Shown: positions 32,512-45,300, counted from the first letter of the stretch. The stretch is DNA of 64,000 nt from Stephania yunnanensis (GCA_039657365.1 CM077592.1:32965001-33029000), one strand, 5' to 3'. A program made the numbers and translations. The notes: generated by a model not told the origin, from the letters alone.

Positions 32512-35063
32512 TGTAGCATCCCCTATCTTGATTAGGGCGATACTTGACCTGAAACCTTTATGAAGCCCAGTACACCAGTTGGACTCAATTAGAGTAACAG
32601 TACAGCCGTCTTTCATACCTGATAATCACATAAACAATATATCGTATATTGAAATAATAATTAAAAACGCAGCAAAATTAAAACTTTTTCGATAAAACAT
32701 ACGATATATAAGAACCGGCATAAAACTTAGTCGTAAAATCATATCCCAACCTTGTTTATTACAAAATATTAATTCAATAAATTATTGGAACAACCAGACC
32801 CATTAATACATCGAAGAGAAGATTATAAAATCATAATCTAATCCGTTTCGAAGTCGAAACGCACGTCGATAACCTGGAATGTTAAAGTGGGTGATCTCCT
32901 ACATGCTCAGTAAGTGACTCTCATGAATGTATCAATCATCAAATAAATACCAAGAATCAATGCGTAAAAATATGAATCCAAACATATGTAAAAGGATATT
33001 GAAATAATATAAGAAATACATAACTGAATGCAAGTTCACAAGTATATGCAAACATGACTGTTACTTGAATTTTGGTTTATAAACATGGTAGCAAAACTTT
33101 ACACTCCCGTCATCCAGTACTTCGGTCCATAAAACTCACAAGTTGGCCGACGTATGATTCTTTGGTGTATCCAGGCCTAACGTAGTGCCCCGTTCTTAAA
33201 TGGAAAGCATCAAACGGAGTAGGTTAGGTTACTAGGGGCTCAGCATTGGGTACCATGCCCAATACAGCATCAACCCCAGGTCGATTCACTTTGACGAACC
33301 TCTTCCGGAGTCCCTTTCATTTATAAAATAGTTAGAAAACATAGTTAAGTCATAGTCCATTGCCCCATGCCCAGTTACTAGTATTAAGTGCTCTAATAGT
33401 ACTAACTACATTGCACAATTGATAAAAACATGAGTCTTACTTACCTATACTGAGCTTTCCTAACTTTTAGACTAACTTACACAACTCCCTGAATCTTCAA
33501 TCAATTTCTCGTTAATGAAGAACCTAAATCACGTCATTTGGTATCAATTCAAGTTTAATACATTTGGTTTGGAACCCCTAAACAATACAAACACTACGAC
33601 TAAAGCACGCTCAAGAGCCATTTCCAAAAACAATACTTTATAATAATTTAGAAGTACTATCAACCAGCCCACTAGGGTTACATTTCTAACCCTAAAAACC
33701 TCATAATTTGTCATGATGACCAAAAAAGAGCTTGTAGTACTCATGACTTACTTTCTATAGACTATAAGAATACATAAATCAGATCACAAACGGAGAAGTT
33801 ACGAATTTTCTAATATGACCTATCAATTAGGAGAATTTTATATATTTTCAATTGATAAAACTTCTCCAAAATAATATTTTCGCAATTAAATCCTTGAAAC
33901 TCCACAACAAACACTAAGAACCCACTTGATACCAACATCAAAATATTTTCACAGCTCGTAGAGTAAATATGGACAAAAATCAATAATCCAATTTATCCTA
34001 AACCTCAATATAAATCAGTATCAACTATAAAAACATCTTCAAAATAGTTATCAACTGATTCGCATCAATTAAGCTCATAAAAACCCTAACCCACGACAGT
34101 GAAATTTATCCCAAATTAGTGCAAATTAACCCAATACATCAATTCACAACAAATTCTACCAATTTCTATCAAAATCCTACAAAAGAAATCGAGAAATTGT
34201 GAGAATTCAAATTGAATTAAGGAAAATGCCCAGCATTTAGTATTTATCAAATTGCGGGCTAAATACCTAATTTCCATCGCAGAAATTTAGCTGTACTAAT
34301 CGTCTTGTGATGCACTATTATTTTCGTAAAGAAAACTAGACAAAAATCAAACATTTGGAGCTCGCAGAGCAAAAGATTAAGTTGGGAGGGTTAAGGAATG
34401 CAATGCACTTTCATTTTGTTGAAAATCAAACAACATTTTGATTTTGATACTTTATATATATATATAAACCCTCAGTTGCTTGTCAGCAACTTATTTTTTT
34501 TTTATTTATTAATTCTTAAAATCCCAATTTTGACGTATTTTGGCTTTCGGAGCTTGTTTTTTATCCGATTTTTCACCAAATTAAGCCAAACTCTTAACAA
34601 AACAATCCATCTTAATAAAATGTCCATAACAATAATTTTGGTCCCACCAAAAATCTCCAAAAATAATAATTTTGTCCATGACATATCAAAATTTTACAGA
34701 CTAATTATCTTTTCATTTTTAGCTAATCTTACACCAAATTTGACCCAATCTTAAACTCGACTACTACCAACTGACATGAAACTCGATGCAAGATTTTGCA
34801 CATACTTCATTCTCATTCTACACTTCCGCTAAACTTGACTTGCATGAAAACCAAGGCAAATTCCTCATGTGACACTTAACATTTGATGTACGAGTTTTCG
34901 AGCACCTAATTATTTAATTATACAAGCCAAAGAAACATAATACATCTCATAAAACACACTCATACATTATTCGAGACAAGCTGACCTTAACCCCAAGCCT
35001 AACTCGAGTTAATTAGTAATCAGATTATCATTAATCACTTGCTTACTAATTCAAGAAGTTATA
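32512..35063 (-). repeat. 5' LTR of gypsy element 3
   Basis: The LTR runs from TGTAGCATCC to an end near AAGTTATA (compare GATGTTATA at 25216). Ends of the type TGTAGCATCC...GATGTTACA form a short inverted repeat. The right half matches the LTR fragments at 3360-4803 and 23671-25216. The inner part (32512-33480) is unique to this copy in the window. Confidence 0.7.
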
Positions 35064-35239
35064 ATACCTTGAGGTACTATGCGACCTCGTAGTGGGGGCT
35101 GATAATTACTGCGAGCCGTGAAACCTAGAAAAATACCAATCATAAACAATCGTAAGTGAAGGTTTAGAAAGGTAACAGAACGTCGATTAAACACTAGCAT
35201 AACATAGACATACGTTACTCATTGTCATCCATTTCAAAT

Positions 35240-35900
35240 TCACTATCATGACTAGAAGTTGATCTTTTTTCTCTTGAATCTTCCCTACTGTTGACAATGA
35301 AGTCATTGTCTTCTTGACTCTGACCTACTTCGGTAATCGTGGGTCCCATTTGAATCATCCAGGTTGTTTAAATCTTGAACTGCATTGTCAACTACAAATG
35401 TGGTGGGTTCAACATCTTGGAATGCAATCTCCGCCAAGCCTTGGTCATTATTGTGTTTGCTCATTTCCTCGTTGGCGAGTTTTGGTTAACACCAACAAAC
35501 TGCTTGCCATTCTTATCGATAATTCCTCGGAGAAGGGTACAAAAGGTAGTACACTCTAGTGGCTTACATTGCAAGGACAAATGGCTCGTAGTTGTTATAT
35601 CGTCGACTTCTCTGAACCTATACCAATTTAAGTGATGGGTGAGTCCTTATAGCATGATTCGTTGCAAGGTCAAATCATTCACACTTAAACAACACCAAAC
35701 ACTTGAGGCTAGTATATTTAATCTCTACAACCTTTTTTAGTAGTCCATAGTAGTCATGGGAAACATCGGTGTAGTTAGAACCCTTCACCAAAACACCGTT
35801 ATTCTGTGTCGATCTATTAACGTTGTATGTCTCAGTATGGAACTTATACCCATTCAATAGGTACCTAGGGTACACATTACAAGATCAACTAGGACCAACC
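35240..35900 (-). pseudogene. CACTA TNP2-type transposase, C-terminal part (DUF4216-like)
   Basis: The minus strand at 35675-35875 reads LNGYKFHTETYNVNRSTQNN and GVLVKGSNYTDVSHDYYGLL, then VVEIKY and LVLFKCE, the usual start of the DUF4216 region after a TNP2-like transposase. Further down (35370-35640) LNWYRFREVDDI and similar text continues out of frame. Stops and shifts are frequent. The end of the element towards 35064 is not defined. Confidence 0.65.
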
Positions 35901-36003
35901 GAAAGATCAACAAGTTTCTCATCTATGATTGAATTTCGAGCCTATTCATGAGAATTTAGAAAGTGAAGACACATTATTTATTAAAGAAAAATGAAGCGAT
36001 AAC

Positions 36004-36904
36004 CTATAATCGTAATAACATTACATATGTTTGAAACCAAATGGGGAAGTTGCACTCCAGACTAGTATCAACGTTCGACTCCCCCATTCTTTGAGTGATT
36101 TCATCGAAAAAGATCCTACAAAGAAGCGTACTTGTAAATATCATGTCTTGGTAAAAATGAATCATGAATGTACAAAATTCTTGAATGAAAGTGAGCAACA
36201 TACTAGATATAAGGGGAATCTTTGGAAAATTGAGTAGTATGTAGGAATGACCGGCATTATACTCCTGCTCTATTAGGTACCGCTCCTTTGGCTTACCTAA
36301 AGGTCGTCCAAGATAAATAAGAATTGAAAAATTACCTACAAAATGCGGTGTGAGTTCGACACCACCATCGTTGTTATGTTGCACTTTGTCGTGCAACGTA
36401 AAGACTTGATCTTCGAAGTAGTAACAATAAAATGATGTGACTTTTTCGACCAAATTAGCATTACACATCAAGCCCTCAACCTTTGTTTTGTTCCAAATGT
36501 TGTTTTTCAAATGTCTAAGGTACATATCAAAGTTTAGTTAATGTTAATTTAAAACTTTATCAGTTGGAAAAACAACTTCAGGAACTCGAGATAGTACCTC
36601 TCAAGTGGATACATCCACTGAATTGAACTGGGCTAGCCAGACGGGCCTTGTAAGGCAAGTGGATTGGTAGGCGTCCCAAAGAGTCGAAGAAGCTTGGAGG
36701 AAATATTTTCTCTAACTTGCAAATGATTTTAGGTATTTTAGACTCTAAAACCTCCATATCTTTAAGACTGACATTTTTCGCAGTTAGGGATAAAAAAAAA
36801 AGGCTCAACTCGCTAAATGCAACCCAAACTGCATTTTGGGTGAGTACTCTGAATGCAATTGGTATCAATTTTTGCAAGAAAATATGACAATCATGACTCT
36901 TCAT
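36004..36904 (-). pseudogene. CACTA TNP2-type transposase, DUF4218 region
   Basis: Two long open pieces in adjoining frames. The first, 36578-36904, reads MKSHDCHIFLQKLIPIAFR, then KIICKLEKIFPPSFFDS and LPIHLPYKARLASPVQ. The second, 36004-36525, reads MYLRHLKNNIWNKTKVEG, CNANLVEKVTSFYCYYF and GRPLGKPKERYLIEQEY. These are the hallmark blocks of the DUF4218 domain in TNP2/Transposase_21 proteins of CACTA elements. A gap of about 50 bases with a frame change separates them. The N-terminal catalytic part is missing: the sequence meets an LTR fragment at about 36955. Confidence 0.85.
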
Positions 36905-36955
36905 GCCAAACAGTTATAGGTGAGTTTGAGATATAAATCTGATGTTGAAGTAGCT

Positions 36956-37554
36956 TTTCGAAGATGTTAGATTTAGTTGTTCGAAGTTCTCATAAAGTGT
37001 AATACGATTTTATTCCATGAAGTTAATATCTTTGTGTATTCAAGGGGGTTAGCTCAATAAAATTAGAATGTGACTTTTCCACTGGTATAAAAAGAACAAA
37101 TGGTTGGCTAAAGGTTGTTTACTTGTAATTAGAATTTAATGATATATGGTACTTTATAAAGTATTCTTATAACTATATTGATTGAAGTAACATGTTTGGA
37201 TGCAAAATGGATTGATGTTTCATAGTTATGGATATTTATTTAGATATTTATTTATTATTGAATTGATTTGATTTGATTGATATTAAATTTGAATTGTGTT
37301 AGTCAAGTTAGTATAATTAGTTAATTATTATTATATTATAGATTGAATTATGACTAGTGAGTTTAATTATTGTTTTAATTACTATATTAATTAATTAAAT
37401 AAATTAATGTAAAAAATAACAAAAATCATTAAAAGTCATTTTTCCTAAAGAAGTTTGATAAATTCCTATGGAGACGATTCATACTTACCACTACAACAAA
37501 ATATTAAAAGTATAATAAAAGAGGAAAATTTATTGTACACTCTTGACACGAGTC
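36956..37554 (+). repeat. 5' LTR (3' part only) of a Ty3-type element
   Basis: It matches 39062-39627, including TATTGTACAC near the end. It is truncated on the left by the CACTA remnant. It ends near GACACGAGTC, where the 3' LTR has CACGTGTCA. Confidence 0.7.
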
Positions 37555-38136
37555 GGAATTGTAGGAATATAATAAAGAAAAAATATATACAGAAGAAAGA
37601 GAAAGAAGAGAGATATAGAAAAATAGAAGGATGTTTTTGAAAAACATTTCAAATAAAAGATTTAACTCGAGTGTTTATAGCTAAGTTAAGAGAAGAATCT
37701 CTTTATTCCAACATATTAAAATGAACATGATAATTATTGGTGATTAAAAATTTCTTTCGTTTTTTATTGTGTTGACATTTTAAATATTGTTTGAAAACGA
37801 GATTGATTTAGTGATTTTTGTATCGTGAGATTCTACATTAGTTATCATAAGCTTGAGGCTTCTAAGTGGGGATTGAGAAAACCTATATAATGGTTTGACC
37901 TTAGTAATTGATTGAACTTTGAATTCTGAGATTTATTGTACAACTAGAAGGTTGAATTGTCAAATAAGGGGCTATTCTTTAAAAAATATTTATTCTATAA
38001 TATTTTGTTTTTATATCAGGGTAATATTTTCTATTTAAGAATAAGAGTAAATACTTGTGAAATTAGAATAAGGGAAGAAAATATAACGTAATTGAGAGTA
38101 TTCCTTTGCTCGCGACAGTAAAGCGGTGAGTTTATT
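37555..38136 (+). mobile_element. Residual internal region of the Ty3-type element
   Basis: Only about 580 bases lie between the two LTRs. 37790-38136 matches 30-398, the 3' end of the related element. No gag or pol remains, so a large internal deletion has occurred. The open frame 37455-37640 crosses the LTR edge and is Lys/Glu-rich low complexity. Confidence 0.6.
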
Positions 38137-39627
38137 TGACTAGTCAATAATTAGATTGTATTTTATAGTATATTTTAGGGTAACTTTAGATGTAAAAGGC
38201 TATATTACATCGAGTTTTCTTTTATTTTTGTTATTTCAAATAATAATTGGAATATGTGAATAAATAAATGATAAAAGGAAGAACATGAAGGATTTGATTG
38301 ACTGGAAAAGATACAAAGTGAATCACTAGTGAATCAGGAAAGCATTGGAAATCACTACTGGTGATTTGGCAGTGATTTGAGATTTACATGTAAATTGCTA
38401 GAAAAATTGATGGAACATAGAGGCACTTTCCAAGGATTTATCCAGCGATTTGAGTTATAATTGAAATCGGTGATGAATTGATGGGTTCAATTTTGAGAAT
38501 TTTAGATAACCACGAGTCGTTTTAGTTGGTTTGAGATATGTACTATGTAGAATACTATATATATGATCATAGGGCTATGAAATCAATTGCCCTTGAGTAT
38601 TTAGATCAATATTTCATTACTTTTAGAGTCATAGTTTATTGTTTTAGTTTTTATATTTATTGTTCATTGCTTTTGGAGACGATATGAAGATTTAAAGTAT
38701 TTATTTAGAGGTATTTATCTATGTCTTTTATTTACTTTATTATGATATTTATTATGATTATGAGTGAGTAGTGTGTTAATCTAAACAAAGTCCAAACAGG
38801 AACTTCATTTGTTTTGTGGTGTAGTCATAATGAGATCATTTTGTACTTAATGCTTTAAACCAATCATATTTATAATTCAATTATTTAATAGATTATTATT
38901 TGCGGATTATAATCATGAAACTTTGTATTGCATGCATAGTCTAGAATGTATATTGTGATATTTGGATTCAGTATCTAGTTTAAAGTAGTACTAGGATTGT
39001 TTAAAAGGTTTATTATCATTTAGATGTCATAGGTGGATTAAGATCTAAGTTTAATACTAAAGTGGCTTTCCAAAGGTATTAGATTTAGTAGTTCGAAGTT
39101 TTCATATAACGTAATACGGTTTTATCGCCTAAAGTTAATATCTTTGAGTTTTCGAATGGTTAATTCAATAAAATTAAAATGTGGCTTTTCCATTGATATG
39201 AGAACATATGGCTTAATAAGGGTGTCCACTTATGATTAGAGTTTAATGATCTAAAATACTTTATAAAGAGAATAAAGTATGCTTAATTATGACTATGGTT
39301 TAAGTAACATATTTGAATGCAAAACAAATTATTGTTTCATTGTTCTGGATCTTTGTAAGATATTTATTTACTATTGAATTGAATTGATTTGAATATTAGT
39401 GAACTTGAGTTATGAATAATATGATTAGTTTAGTTATTTATTGTAGTTTGAATTAATGATTTTTTAATTCATGTTTTAATTAAATTAATTAAATTAAAGC
39501 AAAAAATAATAAAATTATTAAAAGACTTTTTCTTAGAGAAATTTGCTAAATCCATGTGGAGACGATCCCACTACTACAAATAATAAAAATAGATGAGAAA
39601 CTTATTGTACACGTTCAACACGTGTCA
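38137..39627 (+). repeat. 3' LTR of the Ty3-type element, full length
   Basis: The LTR runs from TGACTAGTCAATAATTAG (the related copy at 399 has TGATAAGTCAATAATTAG) to AACACGTGTCA, 1491 bases. Its first 840 bases match 399-1219. Its last 565 match 36956-37554. It supplies the uninterrupted site for the CACTA insertion at 1220. Confidence 0.75.
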
Positions 39628-40496
39628 CATGCATCCATCGTCATTGTGGCCTCCTTTGGAACTCTCTCGGAATGCAGCTTGGGTAAAGCCGAAAGGTGTA
39701 GAATGAATTGGTAGGGTTGTAAGACTTCGGTCCATGATACCAACTACCGCACTTACACCTTTTTTCGGTGTAGAGCGTATAGACCACTCTCTCCCTATCT
39801 TTTACTTGTGGTCACTTGGTATCTATCGTTGATTGTCCTAGTCGACCAATCATGCATTTCACTAATTTATTCGTACTGTTTCTTTCATTTCCTACATGAT
39901 GTATAGACTTATCATTTATTATCTTGATGAAATATTGTTGCGATCCTGTTGAATTTACTCACTATGATTGTCTCTGTCACAAGTGACAATTGTAGGTCCC
40001 TCCAGTAGCTGAGGCAAGGGGCCTGTGATCGACGATTATCTTTGAGCTTTCCTCACAGTCAGCTCCTCTCTACCACTATCGGAGGTTCTTTTTAATATTT
40101 TTCATCTACATATGAAATATATTTGTTGTTTCTTGTTATATTTTGGGATATTATGGGTTGTGAGAGACGAAATACATGTATATGATGACTTGATCGATGT
40201 ATTATACTCATTCCCACTTGATGCATATACGTACATGAAATTTAATTTTGCAGGTTTCCACATTAGGATTATCCAACTTTTAGTCATTAATTTATTAAAT
40301 TGTTATAAATTGACTAATTACCACTGCAATTTATTAAAACTTAGTTTAAAGTAAATAACGAACTTAATAAGCAACTAATGATCGAATGACATGGAAAAGA
40401 GGCTGACTAGGCAAACGTTGATTTCGCGGGAGTTGACTAGTCGTCCACGTAGGCTTAGGCCGGGGGAGGACACCCTTTGTAGGGCTGGGCCGTCAC
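39628..40496 (+). repeat. Chromovirus-family LTR fragment, plus orientation
   Basis: The end TAGGGCTGGGCCGTCACA (to 40496) is the reverse complement of the TGTGACGGCCCC start used by the LTRs at 51890 and 60210, with further similarity upstream (GGCTTAGGCCGGGGGAGG). It is cut on the left by the Ty3-type LTR. On the right it interrupts a copia gag gene. Much of 39640-40380 has no recognised content of its own. Confidence 0.5.
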
Positions 40497-40873
40497 AACA
40501 TAGTGCATTAATGGTAGTCCAAGCTTTGTGCGAAGTCATATCTAGTTTGCTTATAATATTTCATGCGATAGGTGGCGTGAGCGAGCTCAAGATGCATGTT
40601 TACAACAACTGATCCTTCGAGATCCAGTCTTGATACTTCGAATTCGTCTCTCCATTCTCTTGATCTATGGGATATGGACACAGAATCGAACCAAGAAGTA
40701 TGTCATCAAGCTTAATTCCAGTGATCGCTATTAGCAGAATCGCTTCCATAACAAGAAATTATCAGAATCGAGTTTCACGCTCAACGTTTGACTTAGAACA
40801 TTTTGAACGGGGCCATTGTCGAGTGAGCTCCCGCGGACGACGACGACGATCCAATGAGGATTTGTGACTCCAT
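40497..40873 (-). pseudogene. Ty1/copia gag, N-terminal fragment
   Basis: The minus strand starts MESQILIGSSSSSAG at 40873, then in other frames gives VLSQTLSVKLDSDNFLLWK and SLTPPIA...AWTTINALC. These are the K-L-x-x-x-N-(F/Y)-x-x-W-K and A-W-x-x-(I/L)-x blocks of copia gag proteins. The gene breaks off at 40497 where a gypsy LTR begins. Frameshifts separate the blocks. Protease, integrase and reverse transcriptase are absent from the window. Confidence 0.75.
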
Positions 40874-40908
40874 CGTTGCCAGAAGAGAGTTTGGCTAGCA
40901 AAATTGAT

Positions 40909-40920
40909 GCTCTTATACCA
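40909..40920 (-). other. Copia primer-binding site
   Basis: The minus strand reads TGGTATAAGAGC, one base from TGGTATCAGAGC. It adjoins the LTR end directly, as is usual in copia elements. Confidence 0.75.
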
Positions 40921-41324
40921 TGAAAAATATAAGAGCTACATCAAGAAACCAGAAGCATGAACTCAAGAACGACGGCTTCTGCTCAACCTTAGAATTCTTG
41001 ATTAATATGAAAAGTGATGTACAATGTACATTTATACAAAGGGATTTCAACGCTTACGTGGCACTTTGACTAGTCTTACTTATGACACATGCAACACACG
41101 AACATGAGTATTACATATACCATATAGCTAATTACAACAATAGCCTTAGTGTGCTATCCTAACTAGGGGTGGGCAAACCGCGGATCAAACCGCGATCAAA
41201 CTGAAGGTCTACGGTTTGGTGATTTTCCAAACCGCCACCAAACCGCATATCACCAAAATGGCACCAAACCGAACCGCGGTTTGCGCGGTTTGATCGGTTT
41301 GGTTTCGCAGTTTTCATACACACT

Positions 41325-41420
41325 TTTTTTTAAAAAAAAGCAACCAAAAAAAAAAAACAGCAAGCAAAAAAAAAAAAACAGCAAGCAAAAAAAAAAAAGC
41401 AAGAACAAAAAAAAAACCCA
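41325..41420 (+). repeat. A-rich short tandem repeat
   Basis: Units of CAGCAAGCA followed by 11-13 A repeat about four times inside the hAT element. A separate 23-base tandem pair (AATGCTTCAACAAGTAGGA) is at about 41598-41645. Confidence 0.8.
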
Positions 41421-41639
41421 ATTAACACTTCAAATCAATTCCAAGCTTTGATGAATTAACAAACATTGTCAATAATCCTCATTTAATCAATAACCATTAA
41501 CCAATCATTCATCAAAATGAACCCAATCAAAGTTAAAAATTCAAGATCATATCAAAAGTTACAACAAAAACAAATAGATTAAAAGTTTAAAACAAATAAA
41601 TGCTTCAACAAGTAGGAAAATGCTTCAACAAGTAGGAAA

Positions 41640-42110
41640 ATGCTGGAGAGGGCGAAGCGAGGCAGTGGGCGGAGCGAGGTGGTGAGAGGTGACGAGAGTG
41701 AGCGGCGGGAGGCGGGAGGCGGGAGGCGGGAGACCGAGATCCAGAGAGGTGACGAGAGAGTGTGCAGCGGGAGGCGGGAGGGAGGAGAGAGATCCAGAGA
41801 GGTGACGAGAGAGTGAGCGGCCCAGAGAGGTGACGAGAGAGTGAGCGACGGGAGGCGGAGATAGTGAGCGGCGGGAGGCGAGAGGCCGAGATCCAGAAAG
41901 GTGACGAGAGAGTGAGCGGCGGGAGGCGGGAGGGAGGAGAGAGATCCGAGAGAGAGGTGAAGAGAGTGAGCGGCGGGAGGCGGGAGGGAGGAGAGGTGAC
42001 GAGAGAGTGAGTGGCGGGAGGCGGGAGGCGGGAGGTGGTAGGGAGGAGAGAGGTGACGAGAGACGAAGAGAGTGAGCGGCGGGAGGGAGGAGAGGGAGGA
42101 GAGTGAATGA
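41640..42110 (+). repeat. GC-rich minisatellite inside the hAT element
   Basis: About 470 bases of irregularly repeated GAGAGTGAGCGGCGGGAGGC and GGTGACGAGAGAG units, strongly G-biased on the plus strand. Base composition is sharply different from the AT-rich surroundings. Confidence 0.88.
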
Positions 42111-42368
42111 GATTTTTTGTTTTTTTTTTTGGTTTTGTTTGAGCTTTTTAGGGTTTTTGGTGGTTATTTACCAAAATGCCCTCGGTTTGGTTAAACCGCG
42201 GTTTTCCCAAAATGAAAACCGCGACCAAACCGCGATTCTGCGGTTTGATCGTTTTCCAAACCGCGACCAAACCGCGAGCTTTAAAAACTAGACCAAACCG
42301 TGCGGTTTGGTCGGTTTGGGCAGTTTGGGCGGTTTTTCGCAAACCGCTCCCCACCCCTAATCCTAACA

Positions 42369-45300
42369 CGCACTAAACAGAGAAAAGGCGAATTTTTTGT
42401 TTTTTTCTAAATCCATGTCATCAATATAACGTGGAGTGTGACAGCTTCCATCCAAATGGGGTTTTTGCTTACTTTTCTTCACTTTAACGGTTTCAATGAC
42501 CCACTTTTTACGTTAAGGATTAATCGGTCTATTAACTTTTAGTTTAGAAATGTTTTAGTAACTTATGCCTTGAAAACCTTAGTATTCGTGCATATTAAAT
42601 ATATGATTAAAAATCATAAACAACTCTCTAAATATCTAAACTCTATGTGGGTGAGTGAAGAAGGAAAGAAAAAGTCGTATGGGTAAAATCGACATATCCA
42701 CGTGTAATTCTTTATCTTCAATGATTAATTCGAATTTGCCTATATGTGATTTTGCAAAAAAGAAAAAAAAAATTACATATATATTTTAGTTTTCATAACG
42801 TGTGGTGCACATGCTCTGCATGTGTTTAGAGATTTTTTTTGGTAAAAGCAATTTAAATAAATAAATAGAAATAAAAAAATAAAAATAAATCAATCAATTA
42901 TCTTAATTATAGGATGATGAGACCTTATCAACCAATACACTTAGATAAAGCACTTAATTCTCAATTTTCTTAAAAAAAATTTAACTAACGAGCAGTCAAA
43001 GACAAATTGCATCTACCTTATTTAGTTGAAGAAATAAAAAGCAATCTATAAAATGTAAAATTAAAATTAAAATAATATTTATAAAATTGAACAAACTTTG
43101 TAATATAAATTTAAAATAAACTCATAAATACAAATATACAATGCTAAATAAATTCAAAAGATGACAATGAAAATATCATATAAAGTACTTTATTTTCGAC
43201 ACTTTGCTTCATATGTTGTGCTCTGTACTTCCCCTACATCTCACTGACCTAGCTCACTTGCACTCTCTTAAGTTTGAGTTTTGTTCACATTGTGATGGCA
43301 CCATGAAACTTTTATGTGATCATTGTGGCACTACTTGCTCAAACCATTGGCTTTGGCTTCGTTAGTGCAATCATGACAAGTATGATGTGCATCTTAGTTG
43401 CGCCATTGCCACCAAAACAAGACCAAAGTTTGTTTCGTCATCCATTTGGTCTTATTTGGCAAAGTAAGCACTCTATAATAATAGCGCGAAATCAAGAATA
43501 TTTGATCATGGTTCTAGCTCATATTATTAAAGAAAGGTGAATCAAATGGTTTTTCGTGAATTTCCTAACAATGCTATTAAGTGCAGGAGGCCAATGCTAC
43601 CACATCTTTTGTTGTAAAATAATGTTGAGTATATAATTAGAGAAATTTAGTTCATGGCTTTATTCATTAAAATTATTTGCACCTTTCCATTTTCCACATG
43701 AATAAGAAACGAGAACCAATATTGCAATATTGAAGGGAGAATGAATAACTATTGTTAAACTTAATCGATAAGAAATATACGAATTGCTATGGAAGCTCTA
43801 AATAAGAAAATAAAAATCAACCATCAATAGGTCTAATCACCCTATTCATCATGCACTTTTTATTCAACTTATTGATTTTTTTGTACTAACTGTGAAAGCC
43901 ATCACTACTAATAATTTTGATAGTTTTGGATCTTGGCGAATGAAACCCTCTCAAGTACATTTGAGATGTGTTTGGAGTGAAGCATTTGACGAGTCCTAAA
44001 AAAACATTTAATGAGAAATCCAAAATCAATTAATAACTTAGCATGACATGTTTCTTCCATATATTACATATGATAGGCTAAGAGTAAAACCTTACATGTA
44101 CATATTGTTCCATTAACTTTTGTCTATATAGATATATTAACATCATGCACTTCAAGACAATGCAACAAATGCAAAGAAACTAAAGAACAAGAACACAATT
44201 TGGACAGTTTTAATAGGACAAGCATCGACTTGTTATATTAGCCAAACAAAATGAACAAAGAGAAGTTTCTTTTTATAATTATCATAGCTACTACCTGAGC
44301 TTAGGCATGTGATTATCACCCTTTTTCCCTTTTATCTTCATCTTTATTGAAACAAAACATCAACAAAAAAGGCAAGGTTTCTAATCGTTAAATTTTGAAA
44401 TCCCTCTTAATTAAAGATTTTCAAGTATAACTATTTTTACCTTAATCAAATTTATGAGTGGACCTTTAATTTTGTTCATGCGATTGGTCTCCTAGAGAAA
44501 CCAAACATCTATATAACTAATTTAATGTTTTCAAGTGAAAGAATGGGTTACTAACGATGAGATGAGATTATTGAAATTCAGGGGACTACTGAATTTGTGA
44601 AGGTAAGTAGTATGCTTCAAAGAATCCTACATAGCATATTCAATACATAATGAATTCTATATATAGGGCTTAGACATTCCTTACAACCATCATATTTCTT
44701 CGCCCCCATTTAATTAGCTCAATTGATAAGGTTTGTTGTACATGTTGCAATGGAAGAGCAGGACATGGTACTAATTGAATGTGGTTCTCAAGGCAAATTC
44801 ACTTCATCAGTCATTGCAGGAAGATTGCCAAAGAAATTTGGAAAATGTTTTTAAATTAAAGAACGAACCCCTTGTAGGCACCTCCTAGCCAGAAAATCCT
44901 TTATTTGACAATGGAAATTAGATTTCTTTTATGGACATTTTAGTGAATTTGTCAAAAATTCAAGTCCTTCATTTAGTAGTGATGATGAATCATCAATATC
45001 CAAGAAATAACGAAATTGATATCAGAAGAGGGCGAGTTGTTGTCAAAGAAGGGATGAAACCATGACTTACGATTCACGAGATTTGATTTGAAGATAAGAA
45101 GGGCAATATCAAATATTCCTCACGGTCACTATTCGCTCTTTTATTATACAAAAAATTTGTTTGGACTATTTGAGTTCGGACCAAAAGAGTTTTTATTAGT
45201 AATTTATTATGCTTATAAAAAGAAAAGGACTTAATTAACATCAACTCTAACTCCAACACACATGACACATTCGCCTCTTTCACCACGTCCACCGCCACCG

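Larger units (their letters stand above)
41164..42359. mobile_element. Non-autonomous hAT transposon with 8-base target duplication
   Basis: Terminal inverted repeats TAGGGGTGGGCAAACCGC and GCGGTTTG..CCCCACCCCTA flank 1196 bases. ATCCTAAC occurs immediately outside both ends (41156-41163 and 42360-42367), the exact 8-base duplication of hAT elements. Subterminal arrays of AAACCGC(G) in both orientations fill the first and last 150-200 bases and produce the Arg/Pro/Val-rich spurious frames there. There is no transposase gene. The middle holds A-rich repeats and a GC-rich minisatellite unlike anything nearby. Confidence 0.92.
40921..42368 (-). repeat. Copia 5' LTR, split by a hAT element
   Basis: On the minus strand the LTR starts TGTTAGGATAGCACACTAAGG and ends TATATTTTTCA at the primer-binding site. 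The 1196-base hAT element sits one base inside its outer end. Without the insertion and one copy of the target duplication the LTR is about 244 bases, a normal size for copia. Confidence 0.8.

Noticed and set aside
35314..35635. Two overlapping plus-strand frames
   Set aside because: The minus strand here carries the C-terminal part of the TNP2-type transposase. The plus frames have no motif.
42148..42376. Open frames rich in Arg, Thr and Val around the right end of the hAT element
   Set aside because: They arise from arrays of AAACCGCG/CGGTTTGG in the subterminal region.
44700..44760. TAGCTCAATTGATAAGG, similar to a tRNA A box (possible SINE head)
   Set aside because: No B box at the proper distance and no cloverleaf. 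A GGGTTCGATTTT about 1.3 kb away (near 45975) is unrelated.
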